A stretch of 64,000 bases of DNA from an uncultured Clostridia bacterium. Its GTDB lineage: Bacteria; Bacillota; Clostridia; Oscillospirales; Ruminococcaceae. The DNA lies in contig CANQKD010000014.1 in assembly GCA_947624375.1 (NCBI GenBank), forward strand, positions 1 through 64,000, in the 5' to 3' direction. Every line of letters starts with the position of its first letter. Positions within the stretch are counted from its first letter, which is position 1. Positions 30,025 to 38,728 of the stretch are shown piece by piece. The position numbers were made by a program, and so were the translations under genes. Below the pieces are notes generated by a model, which saw only the letters and a program-made list of their open reading frames with translations, did no database searches and was not told the DNA's origin.

Positions 30025-32568
30025 TTACTGCTTGGCATCATACCAGCTCTCACCCGTGCCGACCTCAGCAGGGATAGGTACATCTAAAGTGACAGCCTTT
30101 TTCATCTCTTCATAAAGCACCTGCGCCGCCTTGTCGGCATCTTCTTTTGAAGACTCAACTATAAGCTCATCGTGTACTTGCAGAATAAGTTTAGCGTTCA
30201 GCTTTTCCTCTTTAAGGCGTTTATATACCCTTACCATGGCTATTTTTATGATGTCCGCCGCCGCGCCCTGGATAGGTGCGTTCATTGCCGCGCGCTTGCC
30301 GAACGCCTGCACGTTTTTGTTAGATGACATAAGCTCGGGAATGTATCTTCTCCTGCCGAAGACCGTCGTAACATAGCCTTGCTTCTGCGCATCTTCCACC
30401 ACCTTGTCCATATACTTTGACACATTCGGGAAGTTATTCAGATAATCTTGTATATATCTTTTAGCCTGCGCCACCGTAACGCCTATGTCTTTTGAGAGCG
30501 AGAAAGGCCCTATGCCGTATATTATGCCGAAGTTTACCGCCTTTGCGGCACGCCTCATCTCTGGGGTCACAAAATCTTCGGGCATATCAAACACCTGCGC
30601 CGCGGTAGAAGTGTGTATGTCGCCGCCGCTTAAAAAGATCTTCTTCATGTTCTCATCACCGCAAACAGCCGCCAGCACGCGCAGTTCTATCTGGCTGTAG
30701 TCGGCATCGAGCAGCAGATCTCCGTCTTCCGCAACAAAGAATTTTCGCATATTCCTGCCTATTTCTTTACGCACGGGAATGTTCTGCATATTCGGCTCTG
30801 TTGAAGATATCCTGCCAGTGCGTGTTTCTGTCTGCTTGAAGACAGAGTGCACCCTGCCGTCAGCGCGTATCTCTTTCAACAGCCCGTCAACGTAGGTAGA
30901 GCTCAGTTTAGTAAGCGTGCGGTATTCCAGTATTTTCGGTATGATAGGCGAGCGGTCGGCTATCTCTTCAAGCACCTCGGCGTTGGTAGAGTAGCCCGAC
31001 TTCGTTTTCTTTTTGCACGGCAGATGCAGCTCTTCAAAAAGCACAACACCCAGCTGCTTTGGCGATGATATGTTGAACTCATGCCCTGCAATATCGTATA
31101 TTTCCTGCTCCAGCTGCGTTATATCGCCTTTGAGCCCCTCACCGAACGAGCGCACGCCGTCAGCATTGACCTTAACGCCTGCAAGCTCCATCGAGGCAAG
31201 CACCTCGCACAAGGGCAGCTCGATATCGTAAAACAGGCTGTCCATTCCGCTGCCGCTTATCTGCGCTTTCAGATGACTGCACAGCCCGTCAAGCGACGAA
31301 ATATTTTCATATCCTGCCATGTCGGAGCGGTACATCACCTTGTATTTCAAGCACATATTTTCAACGGTGTATTCTGTAGAAAGCGAGTTCAAAAGATACC
31401 CTGCCAGATCGCACGCAAAGGTAAGCCTGCGCACTTCCTTGCCGTGAGAGAGCGCGAATTTGTGCGCCGCCTTGCCCTCAAAGCAGTATTTTTCGCAGTC
31501 GCTTTCCAAAAAAGCAAGCACAGTTTTCTCGTCACTAGTCTCGTATATAACACCCTCAGAAAACACCTGCAAATTGCCATCCGTAAAGATAAAGCATACA
31601 GGCTTTGCGGCGTTTTTCAGCTTTTCAAGCGCACCGCCGTCCAAAGGTTTTACCTCATATTTTGGCGCATCGGCTATCTTTACGCGCTCTTCCGCAGCGG
31701 TGTCACCCTGAGCACCAGTGGAAAAACGCTCGCGCATCTTAAACATCTCAAGCTCGCCGAAAATATCACACAGAGCGGCATTGTCCTGTGGCTTTTTGGC
31801 GTATTCGTCTAAGTTTTGCGGTATAGGCGCATCTTTGACTATAGTACCCAGCCAGCGGCTCTCATATGCGCTTTCTTTGCCGTTTGTAAGCTTTGCCTTT
31901 ACAGATGCCGTCAGCGCGCTGCCCTCCAGTTTTTCATAAAGACCGTCAACACTGCCAAACTGCTGTATCAGCGAAAGAGCCGTTTTTTCGCCTATACCTG
32001 CAACGCCTGATATGTTGTCAGAGCTGTCCCCCTGCAAAGCCTTGACTTCAATAAGCTGCAAAGGCTCTAAACCGTATACCTCTTTTACTTTCGCAGGGTC
32101 GTATATCACAGTGCCTTTGTTTGTCGCCAGACGAACGGTAGTATTTTCGCTTACAAGCTGCAAACTGTCGCGGTCGCCGGTGACGATATAACACTCGCTG
32201 CCGTTTTCTGTGCATATGCGAGATAGCGTGCCTAAAATGTCATCAGCCTCAAAGCCCTCGCACTCTATTATCTTTATGCCCATCGCGGTCAGTATCTGCT
32301 TTATTATCGGCAGCTGCATGGCAAGTTCGGGCGGCATACCTTTGCGGTTCGCCTTGTATGCCGCAGATTTTTTGTGCCTGAATGTCGGGGCAGGCAGGTC
32401 AAACGTCACCGCCGCACAGTCGGGCGATACCTCCGAAAGCTCTTTCAGAAAAATATTGAGAAATCCCGTTATCGCGTTGGTGAACATACCCTTCGAGTTT
32501 GAAAGCATTCTTATCCCGTAAAATGCCCTGTTAAGTATGCTGTTGCCGTCTATTGCAAGTAGTTTCAT
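30025..32568 (-). CDS. polA: DNA polymerase I
   Basis: An 847-residue family A polymerase. The N-terminal 5'-nuclease domain (about 1-290) has FEADDILGTL and GDSSDNISGVAGIGEKTAL. The middle domain lacks the D-x-E motif of the 3'-5' exonuclease, so proofreading is probably absent. The polymerase domain has motif A DADYSQIELRVLA, motif B RRAAKAVNFGIIYG and motif C QVHDELIVE. Its ATG overlaps the stop of the methyltransferase gene by four bases. Confidence 0.97.
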   Translation of the reverse strand: MKLLAIDGNSILNRAFYGIRMLSNSKGMFTNAITGFLNIFLKELSEVSPDCAAVTFDLPAPTFRHKKSAAYKANRKGMPPELAMQLPIIKQILTAMGIKIIECEGFEADDILGTLSRICTENGSECYIVTGDRDSLQLVSENTTVRLATNKGTVIYDPAKVKEVYGLEPLQLIEVKALQGDSSDNISGVAGIGEKTALSLIQQFGSVDGLYEKLEGSALTASVKAKLTNGKESAYESRWLGTIVKDAPIPQNLDEYAKKPQDNAALCDIFGELEMFKMRERFSTGAQGDTAAEERVKIADAPKYEVKPLDGGALEKLKNAAKPVCFIFTDGNLQVFSEGVIYETSDEKTVLAFLESDCEKYCFEGKAAHKFALSHGKEVRRLTFACDLAGYLLNSLSTEYTVENMCLKYKVMYRSDMAGYENISSLDGLCSHLKAQISGSGMDSLFYDIELPLCEVLASMELAGVKVNADGVRSFGEGLKGDITQLEQEIYDIAGHEFNISSPKQLGVVLFEELHLPCKKKTKSGYSTNAEVLEEIADRSPIIPKILEYRTLTKLSSTYVDGLLKEIRADGRVHSVFKQTETRTGRISSTEPNMQNIPVRKEIGRNMRKFFVAEDGDLLLDADYSQIELRVLAAVCGDENMKKIFLSGGDIHTSTAAQVFDMPEDFVTPEMRRAAKAVNFGIIYGIGPFSLSKDIGVTVAQAKRYIQDYLNNFPNVSKYMDKVVEDAQKQGYVTTVFGRRRYIPELMSSNKNVQAFGKRAAMNAPIQGAAADIIKIAMVRVYKRLKEEKLNAKLILQVHDELIVESSKEDADKAAQVLYEEMKKAVTLDVPIPAEVGTGESWYDAKQ

Positions 32569-33401
32569 ATCATGCCCTCCAGACCGTATTTATCCAGTTT
32601 GTATATTCTTTTCATCTCTGCCGAATATCCGCCGTTCCCGTCAGATGTGTATAGCGGCGGCTCTATCGTCATAAACGGCTTGCCGCCCTTGCACCCCTCT
32701 ACCAGTATAAGCCACGGCGGTGTTTGCGGCGTTTTCTGTACCGTTCGCAAACGTTTGGGTTCAATGCCGTTTTGCCTCATCGCGTATAAAACATCGCATA
32801 AACGCTCGGGTCTGTTGCAAAGGCACAGCCTGCCGCCGAATTTTAAATTTCTTGCCGCGCTTTTGCATACGTCGTCAATGGTGCACATAATCTCATGCCG
32901 CGCCACCGCAGCCGCATCACTGCTGTTTTTAATGCCCGTGTTATTTATTTTGTACGGAGGATTGCAGGTTATCACATCAAGCTCCTTTTCGCTCTTGTAT
33001 TCTTTAAGATCGCCCTCGATTATGTCAATGTGCAAACTGCTTTTCCTGTCGTATGAAATATTCATCTGCTCCACCGCCTGATGCTGTATCTCTAAAGCGG
33101 CAACGTATCTGGGCTGAAAATCGCGTATCATCAGAAAAGCCACAATGCCGCACCCTGCGCAGTAGTCGCAGACATAGTCTTTGTGACGAGGGGCAGCAAA
33201 ATCCGCAAGCAAAAAAGCATCTGTTCCAAAGCGGTGCTCGGGAGATATGCAAACGTCAATGTCGTCGCACAGCTTTTCAAAGCTCCAGCCGCGCTTTGCC
33301 GCCTGACTGCCAGTGCGCTCTTTGCGTATCTCTGCGCGCGCCTCATCTACCATGCGGCATACCTCTTCTTCGGTAAACTCTGCGTTTATAAAGTCCTCCA
33401 T
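32565..33401 (-). CDS. tRNA1(Val) A37 N6-methyltransferase-like protein
   Basis: A 278-residue class I SAM-dependent methyltransferase of the TrmN6/YfiC group. SAM motif I is DYCAGCGIVAFLM at about 90, and the adenine-N6 motif NPPY lies in ITCNPPYKINNTG at about 165. An extra 45 residues at the N-terminus (acidic/basic helix) precede the usual domain start near DIDVCISPEHRFGTDAFLLA. It is first of a two-gene operon with polA. Confidence 0.88.
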   Translation of the reverse strand: MEDFINAEFTEEEVCRMVDEARAEIRKERTGSQAAKRGWSFEKLCDDIDVCISPEHRFGTDAFLLADFAAPRHKDYVCDYCAGCGIVAFLMIRDFQPRYVAALEIQHQAVEQMNISYDRKSSLHIDIIEGDLKEYKSEKELDVITCNPPYKINNTGIKNSSDAAAVARHEIMCTIDDVCKSAARNLKFGGRLCLCNRPERLCDVLYAMRQNGIEPKRLRTVQKTPQTPPWLILVEGCKGGKPFMTIEPPLYTSDGNGGYSAEMKRIYKLDKYGLEGMI

Positions 33402-33429
33402 TTACTCACTTCCATACATATTTTATATA

Positions 33430-33458
33430 ATTATATCATACTTTTTAATTTTTATCAA
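33430..33458 (-). promoter_or_regulatory. Promoter of the trmN6-polA operon
   Basis: Minus strand: TTGATA (33458-33453), 17-base spacer, TATAAT (33435-33430). Confidence 0.7.
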
Positions 33459-33521
33459 TACGCTAAGGCACGGCTTTTTGGGCGTCAAGAAAAAGTCTTT
33501 GAAAAAAGTTGTCAAAAGCCC

Positions 33522-33550
33522 TTGAAAAAGACGTGAAAATAATATATAAT
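33522..33550 (+). promoter_or_regulatory. Promoter of the IscU-like/GGGtGRT operon
   Basis: TTGAAA (33522-33527), 17-base spacer, TATAAT (33545-33550). Confidence 0.7.
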
Positions 33551-33607
33551 ATATATGTATTGCGGAAACCTATCCGCAGCATATATCAGAAGGGAGTTTT
33601 TATCAGT

Positions 33608-34300
33608 ATGACTTACACAAGCGAAGTTGAAAGAATGTGTCCCGTAGCGCAGGGCGCAGCTCACGGCGCTGCTCCGATACCGGAGGAAGCAAAATGGGTA
33701 AAGGCTAAACAGATCACCGATATATCGGGATTTACCCACGGTATCGGTTGGTGCGCTCCCGAGCAGGGTACCTGCAAGCTCACGCTCAACGTAAAAGAGG
33801 GCGTGATACAGGAGTGCCTCGTTGAAACGATAGGCTGCTCAGGCATGACCCACTCGGCGGCAATGGCGGCAGAGATACTTCCCGGCAGAACTATCCTCGA
33901 GGCTCTTAATACAGACCTCGTGTGCGATGCTATCAATACCGCTATGAGAGAGCTGTTTTTGCAGATAGTTTACGGCCGTTCGCAGAGCGCATTTTCAGAG
34001 GGCGGACTTACCATTGGCGCAGGACTTGAAGACCTCGGAAAGGGTCTGCGTTCTCAGGTAGGTACTATGTACGGCACTTTGGCAAAAGGACCACGCTACC
34101 TCGAAATGACCGACGGTTACGTTACCAAGATAGCCCTCAACGAGGACGACGAGATAATAGGCTATAAGTTCGTGAACTTCGGAAAGATGATGGACTTCAT
34201 CAAAGCAGGCGACGACGCAAATACAGCATTTGAAAAAGCTCAGGGTCAGTACGGCAGAGTTGCAGATGCAGCTAAGCTCATAGACCCGAGAAAAGAATAA
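33608..34300 (+). CDS. IscU-like iron-sulfur scaffold family protein
   Basis: A 230-residue protein with a SufE/IscU-like (NifU N) fold. It has GFTHGIGWCAPEQGTCKLTL, VETIGCSGMTHSAAMAAEIL and a C-terminal half unique to this subgroup. The Cys in WCAPEQGTC and IGCSG are candidate cluster or zinc ligands. It is known to travel with the GGGtGRT protein, here 13 bases downstream. The frame is open from 33509, but the promoter lies inside that part, so the ATG at 33608 is used. Precise role unknown. Confidence 0.82.
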   Translation: MTYTSEVERMCPVAQGAAHGAAPIPEEAKWVKAKQITDISGFTHGIGWCAPEQGTCKLTLNVKEGVIQECLVETIGCSGMTHSAAMAAEILPGRTILEALNTDLVCDAINTAMRELFLQIVYGRSQSAFSEGGLTIGAGLEDLGKGLRSQVGTMYGTLAKGPRYLEMTDGYVTKIALNEDDEIIGYKFVNFGKMMDFIKAGDDANTAFEKAQGQYGRVADAAKLIDPRKE

Positions 34301-34313
34301 GGAGGAACGAACA

Positions 34314-35315
34314 ATGGCTTTATTTGAATCTTACGAGAGAAGAGAAAAGCAGATACTTGCCGTTTTAGAGCAGTACGGTATCAAGTCTATAGAGGAATGT
34401 GCCGACATCTGTAAAGAAAAAGGCTTCGACCCCTATACCATAGTTCAGGGCATTCAGCCTATCTGCTTTGAAAATGCTAAGTGGGCTTACACAGTAGGCT
34501 GCGCTATCGCAATAAAGAAAGGCTGCACCAAGGCAGCAGATGCCGCAGCAGCTATAGGAGAGGGACTTCAGTCTTTCTGCATACCCGGTTCTGTTGCTGA
34601 CCAGAGAAAAGTTGGTCTCGGCCACGGCAACCTCGGCAAAATGCTGCTCGAGGAGGAGACAGAGTGCTTCGCGTTCCTCGCAGGACATGAGTCTTTCGCG
34701 GCAGCTGAGGGCGCTATCGGTATTGCAGAAAAGGCTAACAAAGTTCGCCAGAAGCCGCTGAGAGTTATACTTAACGGTCTGGGTAAAGATGCAGCACAGA
34801 TAATAGCAAGAATAAACGGCTTTACATATGTTGAGACCGAGATGGATTACTACACCGGCGAGGTAAAGGAAGTTTTCCGCAAGGCTTATTCAGAGGGCCT
34901 GCGCTCCAAGGTAAACTGCTACGGCGCTAACGACGTTACCGAGGGCGTTGCTATCATGTGGAAAGAGAACGTTGACGTTTCTATAACCGGCAACTCCACC
35001 AATCCCACAAGATTCCAGCACCCCGTTGCAGGTACTTATAAGAAGGAAAGACTCGAGGCAGGCAAGAAGTATTTCTCGGTTGCTTCGGGCGGCGGCACGG
35101 GCAGAACTCTCCACCCCGATAATATGGCGGCAGGTCCTGCTTCATATGGCATGACCGATACCATGGGCAGAATGCACTCCGACGCGCAGTTCGCAGGTTC
35201 ATCGTCTGTTCCCGCCCACGTTGAAATGATGGGCCTTATCGGCATGGGCAACAACCCGATGGTCGGCGCTACCGTTGCCTGCGCAGTTGCAGTCGAAGAG
35301 GCTATGAAAGGCTAA
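34314..35315 (+). CDS. GGGtGRT protein
   Basis: A 333-residue protein of the GGGtGRT family, named for the motif in SVASGGGTGRTLHPDNMAAG (about 255-275). Other conserved stretches are GLGHGNLGKMLLEEETECFAF and a C-terminal GMGNNPMVGATVACAVAVEEAM. The family is highly conserved in anaerobes, lacks a known activity and sits beside the IscU-like gene. Gly-rich, oxidoreductase-like loops suggest nucleotide or cofactor binding, which is inference. Confidence 0.88.
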   Translation: MALFESYERREKQILAVLEQYGIKSIEECADICKEKGFDPYTIVQGIQPICFENAKWAYTVGCAIAIKKGCTKAADAAAAIGEGLQSFCIPGSVADQRKVGLGHGNLGKMLLEEETECFAFLAGHESFAAAEGAIGIAEKANKVRQKPLRVILNGLGKDAAQIIARINGFTYVETEMDYYTGEVKEVFRKAYSEGLRSKVNCYGANDVTEGVAIMWKENVDVSITGNSTNPTRFQHPVAGTYKKERLEAGKKYFSVASGGGTGRTLHPDNMAAGPASYGMTDTMGRMHSDAQFAGSSSVPAHVEMMGLIGMGNNPMVGATVACAVAVEEAMKG

Positions 35316-35353
35316 GATACAGCATCTTCATTCAGCAAAAGTGATAAATAAAA

Positions 35354-35391
35354 ACTGCCGTTCGAATTAGTTTCGGGCGGCAGTGATTTTT
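35354..35391 (+). terminator. Terminator after the GGGtGRT gene
   Basis: CTGCCGTTCGAA, short loop, TTTCGGGCGGCAG, then GATTTTT. Confidence 0.8.
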
Positions 35392-35522
35392 ATAGGCAGA
35401 TCGTCATGTAAGGCGGTATGCAGATGATGCTCAAAAAGTCAAGCAGTTAGTCTTTTTGCATATAAGAAAGCGCGGCGAAAACTGCAATCTGTACAAAAGT
35501 TGTTACAGTTATTATTTGTCTC

Positions 35523-35551
35523 TTGACTTTCATCCTGATATGTGTTACAAT
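35523..35551 (+). promoter_or_regulatory. Promoter of the 58-residue protein gene
   Basis: TTGACT (35523-35528), 17-base spacer, TACAAT (35546-35551). Confidence 0.7.
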
Positions 35552-35574
35552 ATATATAACGGAGGTGAGCAGTT

Positions 35575-35751
35575 ATGCCGATAATATTTTTAGTTGCTGC
35601 TCTTGCGGTTTACGGAGCTGCAAATGTACACGATACGACCACCAAGAATAAACAGCCTTTCACGAGCAATGAACTGGACGATATGCTCGGCGAGATGATA
35701 GGCAAATCTAAAAGAGAGTGCAGAAAAATTCTGCGCAAGTACAGAAAGTGA
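35575..35751 (+). CDS. Small hypothetical protein (58 aa)
   Basis: A 58-residue protein with a hydrophobic N-terminus (MPIIFLVAALAVYGAANV) that could be a membrane anchor, then a polar linker and a basic helix with ELDDMLGEMIGKSKRECRKI ending in RKYRK. GGAGGTGAG precedes the ATG by five bases, and a promoter lies in range. The S-box-like leader begins 20-30 bases after its stop. No family recognised. Confidence 0.65.
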   Translation: MPIIFLVAALAVYGAANVHDTTTKNKQPFTSNELDDMLGEMIGKSKRECRKILRKYRK

Positions 35752-35770
35752 ACACTTAACAACCCGATAT

Positions 35771-35872
35771 AATTTTATACCTATAAAGAGTGCGCGAGGG
35801 ACAAGCCCTGTGACCGCACAGCAACCTGCGTTTGCAAGGTGCTAAAGCTTGTACGATGGGGAATAAGCAAAT
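35771..35872 (+). ncRNA. S-box (SAM-I)-like riboswitch aptamer
   Basis: The core matches SAM-I: P2 GTGCG (35790-35794) with CGCAC (35815-35819) enclosing GAGGGACAAGCCC, then GCAACC, P3 CCTGC/GCAAGG and the invariant AAGGTGCTAA, ending in GAATAAG as the 3' arm of P1. The P4 region is unusually short. A terminator follows directly, so an OFF switch on ligand binding is likely. The gene it controls is not a known SAM or methionine gene. Confidence 0.65.
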
Positions 35873-35874
35873 AT

Positions 35875-35904
35875 GATTCCTGTCGTAATGACGGGAATTT
35901 TTTT
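35875..35904 (+). terminator. Regulatory terminator of the S-box-like leader
   Basis: ATTCCTGTC, loop GTAAT, GACGGGAAT followed by a run of T residues. Flanking AATAAGCAAA and TTTGCTTAT can extend the stem and compete with P1 of the aptamer. Confidence 0.8.
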
Positions 35905-35935
35905 GCTTATCAATAAAATTTCAGGAGGAATATAT

Positions 35936-36280
35936 ATGACAGAAAAAAGAACTATCAAAGGCTTGAGGGCAAAATTTGAGGGCAAGATATTTGTATACCT
36001 TGCCGACGAAAACACGCGCAGAGAATTTGCCGAAGATGCCGCCGCCGAGGGCTTCACCATAGGCGGCAAGAGCCCCACACAGCGCGGCGTGGACGAGTTA
36101 ATGTCGCTGCACGAAGATACCCTTGCGTTTGTGGGCGGCATAGGCAGAATGGAATTTATGGCAAACGGCGGCAGTCGCGCAAAGGGAAAATTTCACAGAG
36201 TAGACTACGCCAAATACAAAAGCGGCGAAAAAGACTATATAATAAAAAAATTAAGTTATCAAAAGAAAGATGAAGAATAA
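35936..36280 (+). CDS. Hypothetical protein (114 aa) under the S-box-like leader
   Basis: A 114-residue soluble protein, basic at its C-terminus (KSGEKDYIIKKL and following). The N-terminal part reads TIKGLRAKFEGKIFVYLADE and the middle FVGGIGRMEFMANGG. I do not recognise a family and see no membrane segment or catalytic motif. AGGAGG precedes the ATG. It is a single gene between the riboswitch-like leader and a strong terminator. Confidence 0.8.
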   Translation: MTEKRTIKGLRAKFEGKIFVYLADENTRREFAEDAAAEGFTIGGKSPTQRGVDELMSLHEDTLAFVGGIGRMEFMANGGSRAKGKFHRVDYAKYKSGEKDYIIKKLSYQKKDEE

Positions 36281-36288
36281 CAAGATGA

Positions 36289-36330
36289 AACAACATCGGT
36301 TGCGACTTTTGCCGCAGCCGATGTTGTTTG
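36289..36330. terminator. Bidirectional terminator
   Basis: ACAACATCGG-T-TGCG, 8-base loop, CGCA-G-CCGATGTTGT. The long stem lies between the convergent 114-aa gene and the lipoprotein reductase gene. Confidence 0.8.
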
Positions 36331-36339
36331 TCAGTATCA

Positions 36340-37329
36340 TCAGTACCAGTCATGCTTTTCGTTTCGGTCAAGAGAGCTTATGCGCTGCATTTCTTCGTCT
36401 GTAAGCTCAAAACCGAAAATATCAAGATTTTCTTTGATGTGATCGGGATCGCTTGAGCCGGGAATTACGACTACGCCTCTTTGCAAATTCCAGCGAAGTA
36501 TGACCTGTGCCGTTGTAACTCCGTGAGCAGCTGCAATTTCGTTAAGAGTTTCATCGCCCAGCATTTCCGAGGTGTGACCTCTGCCGCCGAAAGGATACCA
36601 TCCCTGCACCACAATGCCGAGCGACTGAATGTACGGCACGACCTCTTGCTCCTGATAGTACGGGTGAATTTCATTTTGCACAAGCGCAGGCATTATATCT
36701 ATCTGCGGGAGAAATTCTTCAAGTTCTTCAATATAAAAATTCGACAAGCCGAGCGAGTGAATTTTCCCGTCTGCGACGAATTTCTCCATCGCAAGATAGG
36801 CTTTAACGTCATTTTCGCCGGGGTGGTGCAATAACATCATATCAATATAGCCGATGTCCAGTTTGTCGAGCGCATCTTGTATCGCCTTTTCGGGGTCTTT
36901 GTACTGCTCGCCGGGGTATATTTTTGTTATTACGAAAATTTCTTCCCTCGGCACATCGCTGTCCCTTATAGCACGACCTACAGCTGCCTCGTTGCCGTAC
37001 ATATACGCCGTGTCGATAAGCCTGCCGCCGCTTTCTAGCAGAGCCGTTACCGAATTATAACATTCCTCGTCCGAAAGACTGTAAGTGCCAAGCCCCATTA
37101 TAGGCATTTCATAGCCGCTGCTGAGCATAACGGTTTTTGTTTCCATGTCAAATACACCTGCTTTTGCAGTGTCCTCAGTACTGTTTACATTTTGTGAACT
37201 ATTGCCTGCGCTGCCCGTACTGTCCTTGCTTTCTGCGCCGCTTTGCCGTAAAGCATCGCTTTTTTCGCCGCAGGAGCAAAGCGGCAGCGAGAGCATCACG
37301 CACAGCAAAAATAGTATGATGCGTTTCAT
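36340..37329 (-). CDS. Aldo/keto reductase with lipoprotein signal
   Basis: A 329-residue protein. A signal peptide with lipobox LCSC (Cys at about residue 20) and a Ser/Asn/Gly-rich linker (about 20-60) precede a complete aldo/keto reductase domain. The catalytic Asp and Tyr are in RLIDTAYMYGNE, Lys in FVITKIYPG and His in MLLHHPGEND; VVIPGSSDPDHIKENL matches the nucleotide-phosphate loop. Reductases of this family use cytosolic NAD(P)H, so a surface-anchored one is odd. It may have lost activity, use another electron donor, or be kept inside. Upstream of it lies an alpha/beta hydrolase gene. Confidence 0.85.
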   Translation of the reverse strand: MKRIILFLLCVMLSLPLCSCGEKSDALRQSGAESKDSTGSAGNSSQNVNSTEDTAKAGVFDMETKTVMLSSGYEMPIMGLGTYSLSDEECYNSVTALLESGGRLIDTAYMYGNEAAVGRAIRDSDVPREEIFVITKIYPGEQYKDPEKAIQDALDKLDIGYIDMMLLHHPGENDVKAYLAMEKFVADGKIHSLGLSNFYIEELEEFLPQIDIMPALVQNEIHPYYQEQEVVPYIQSLGIVVQGWYPFGGRGHTSEMLGDETLNEIAAAHGVTTAQVILRWNLQRGVVVIPGSSDPDHIKENLDIFGFELTDEEMQRISSLDRNEKHDWY

Positions 37330-37345
37330 AAAAACACCTGTTTAT

Positions 37346-38341
37346 TTACGCCTCAAATGCCTTGTTCATAAAGTTTGCTATCTTGTCAAACGGTATAATA
37401 TCAAGTCTGTCGTAAAGATCGGTGTGAACGGCGCCGGGAATGATCATAAGCTCCTTGTTGCCGGCGTACTTGCTGTCTTTTGTCATCGCCGCGTATGCGT
37501 CTTTAGAAAAATAGCATGAGTGCGCCTTTTCGCCGTGTATTATCAGCACCGCGCTGCGTATTTCGTTAATATAGCAGTTTATCGGCTGATTTATGAACGA
37601 CATACAGCCTGTTTTGTTCCAGCCGCCGTTTGAGTTGAGCGACCGTGCGTGATAGCCGCGCGGCGTTTTGTAGTAATCGTAATAGTCTTTTACAAAGAAC
37701 GGCGCATCATCGGGCAGTGGGTCTACCACGCCGCCGCCAAGCTCGTAGAAATTTGACTTATAGTCAGCTATTCTCTGCTCGCAAAGCGACTTTTTCATCT
37801 CATAGCGTGCCTGCTCACTGTCCGCGCTGTCAAAATATCCGTTCGCGTTCACACGGCTCATGTCGTACATAGTTGAAGCCACCGTCGCTTTTATGCGAGT
37901 ATCAAGAGCCGCAGTGTTCAAAGCCATGCCGCCCCAGCCGCATATGCCCAGTATGCCTATCTTTTCGCTGTCAATGTTCTCCTGAAGCGAAAGAAAGTCA
38001 ACGGCTGCCATAAAGTCCTCGGTGTTTATGTCGGGGGATGCCATATACCTCGGCTCTCCACCGCTTTCTCCCGTGAAAGAGGGGTCAAACGCCATTGCAA
38101 TAAAGCCGCGCTTTGCAAGCTCCTGCGCGTACAGACCGCTAGACTGCTCTTTTACAGCGCCGAAAGGTCCGCACACCGCAATTGCAGCGCTTTTGCCTAT
38201 AGTATTTTTCGGCGTGTACATATCGGCGGCAAGCGTTATGCCGTAGCGGTTGTAAAATGTTACCTTCTTGTGCGTTGCATCATCGCTCTTCGGGAAAGTC
38301 TTGTCCCATTCCTGCACCAGGTCAAGTGTTTGTTCTTTCAT
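37346..38341 (-). CDS. Alpha/beta hydrolase (YcjY / dienelactone hydrolase-like)
   Basis: A 331-residue hydrolase. The nucleophile elbow is GICGWGG, with Cys in place of Ser; the acid is probably the Asp of FDPSFTGES or a later one, and the His is in IPGAVHTDLYDR. Similar proteins annotated as YcjY-like hydrolases also have this Cys. No signal peptide. It lies between the lipoprotein reductase and a 78-residue protein and likely shares their transcript under the divergent LysR regulator. Confidence 0.85.
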   Translation of the reverse strand: MKEQTLDLVQEWDKTFPKSDDATHKKVTFYNRYGITLAADMYTPKNTIGKSAAIAVCGPFGAVKEQSSGLYAQELAKRGFIAMAFDPSFTGESGGEPRYMASPDINTEDFMAAVDFLSLQENIDSEKIGILGICGWGGMALNTAALDTRIKATVASTMYDMSRVNANGYFDSADSEQARYEMKKSLCEQRIADYKSNFYELGGGVVDPLPDDAPFFVKDYYDYYKTPRGYHARSLNSNGGWNKTGCMSFINQPINCYINEIRSAVLIIHGEKAHSCYFSKDAYAAMTKDSKYAGNKELMIIPGAVHTDLYDRLDIIPFDKIANFMNKAFEA

Positions 38342-38342
38342 G

Positions 38343-38579
38343 TCAGTGTACCTCCGTTTTTCTTAGTTTGTAGACGAGATAGTCAAGGCAGTCAAGCTGT
38401 TTTGTGCTTTCGTGAACGCTGTCAAGCAGCTCTTTACGATGCCATGCTAAAAGTCTGTACAGCTCATCGTAATTTTTGCGCGAGAGCATCTCCATGCATC
38501 TGCGAGTGTTATCTGCATCAAAGCCTGCATCTTTAAGGTTTTCTTCAATGACCGCCTGAGTGTCAGCAGCGTTTGGCAT
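38343..38579 (-). CDS. Hypothetical protein (78 aa)
   Basis: A 78-residue, mostly helical, charged protein (VIEENLKDAGFDADNTRRCM, then DYLVYKLRKTEVH). The stop is followed after one base by the hydrolase ATG, so the two are coupled. Similar short proteins lie next to hydrolase and reductase operons in Clostridia, but no function is known to me. Confidence 0.75.
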   Translation of the reverse strand: MPNAADTQAVIEENLKDAGFDADNTRRCMEMLSRKNYDELYRLLAWHRKELLDSVHESTKQLDCLDYLVYKLRKTEVH

Positions 38580-38666
38580 TATCTCATCTCCGTTTTGTTT
38601 TCTTGTATATAGTATACCACCAAATATTTATTATGTAAAATACTTATAATTCATAGCGAATCATTC

Positions 38667-38695
38667 TTGACAGGAATATCAAAATATATTATAAT
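38667..38695 (+). promoter_or_regulatory. Promoter of the LysR-family gene
   Basis: TTGACA (38667-38672), 17-base spacer, TATAAT (38690-38695), in the 149-base region shared with the divergent three-gene operon. Confidence 0.75.
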
Positions 38696-38728
38696 TATAG
38701 CAGATGATAATATGGAGTGTGTGATTAT

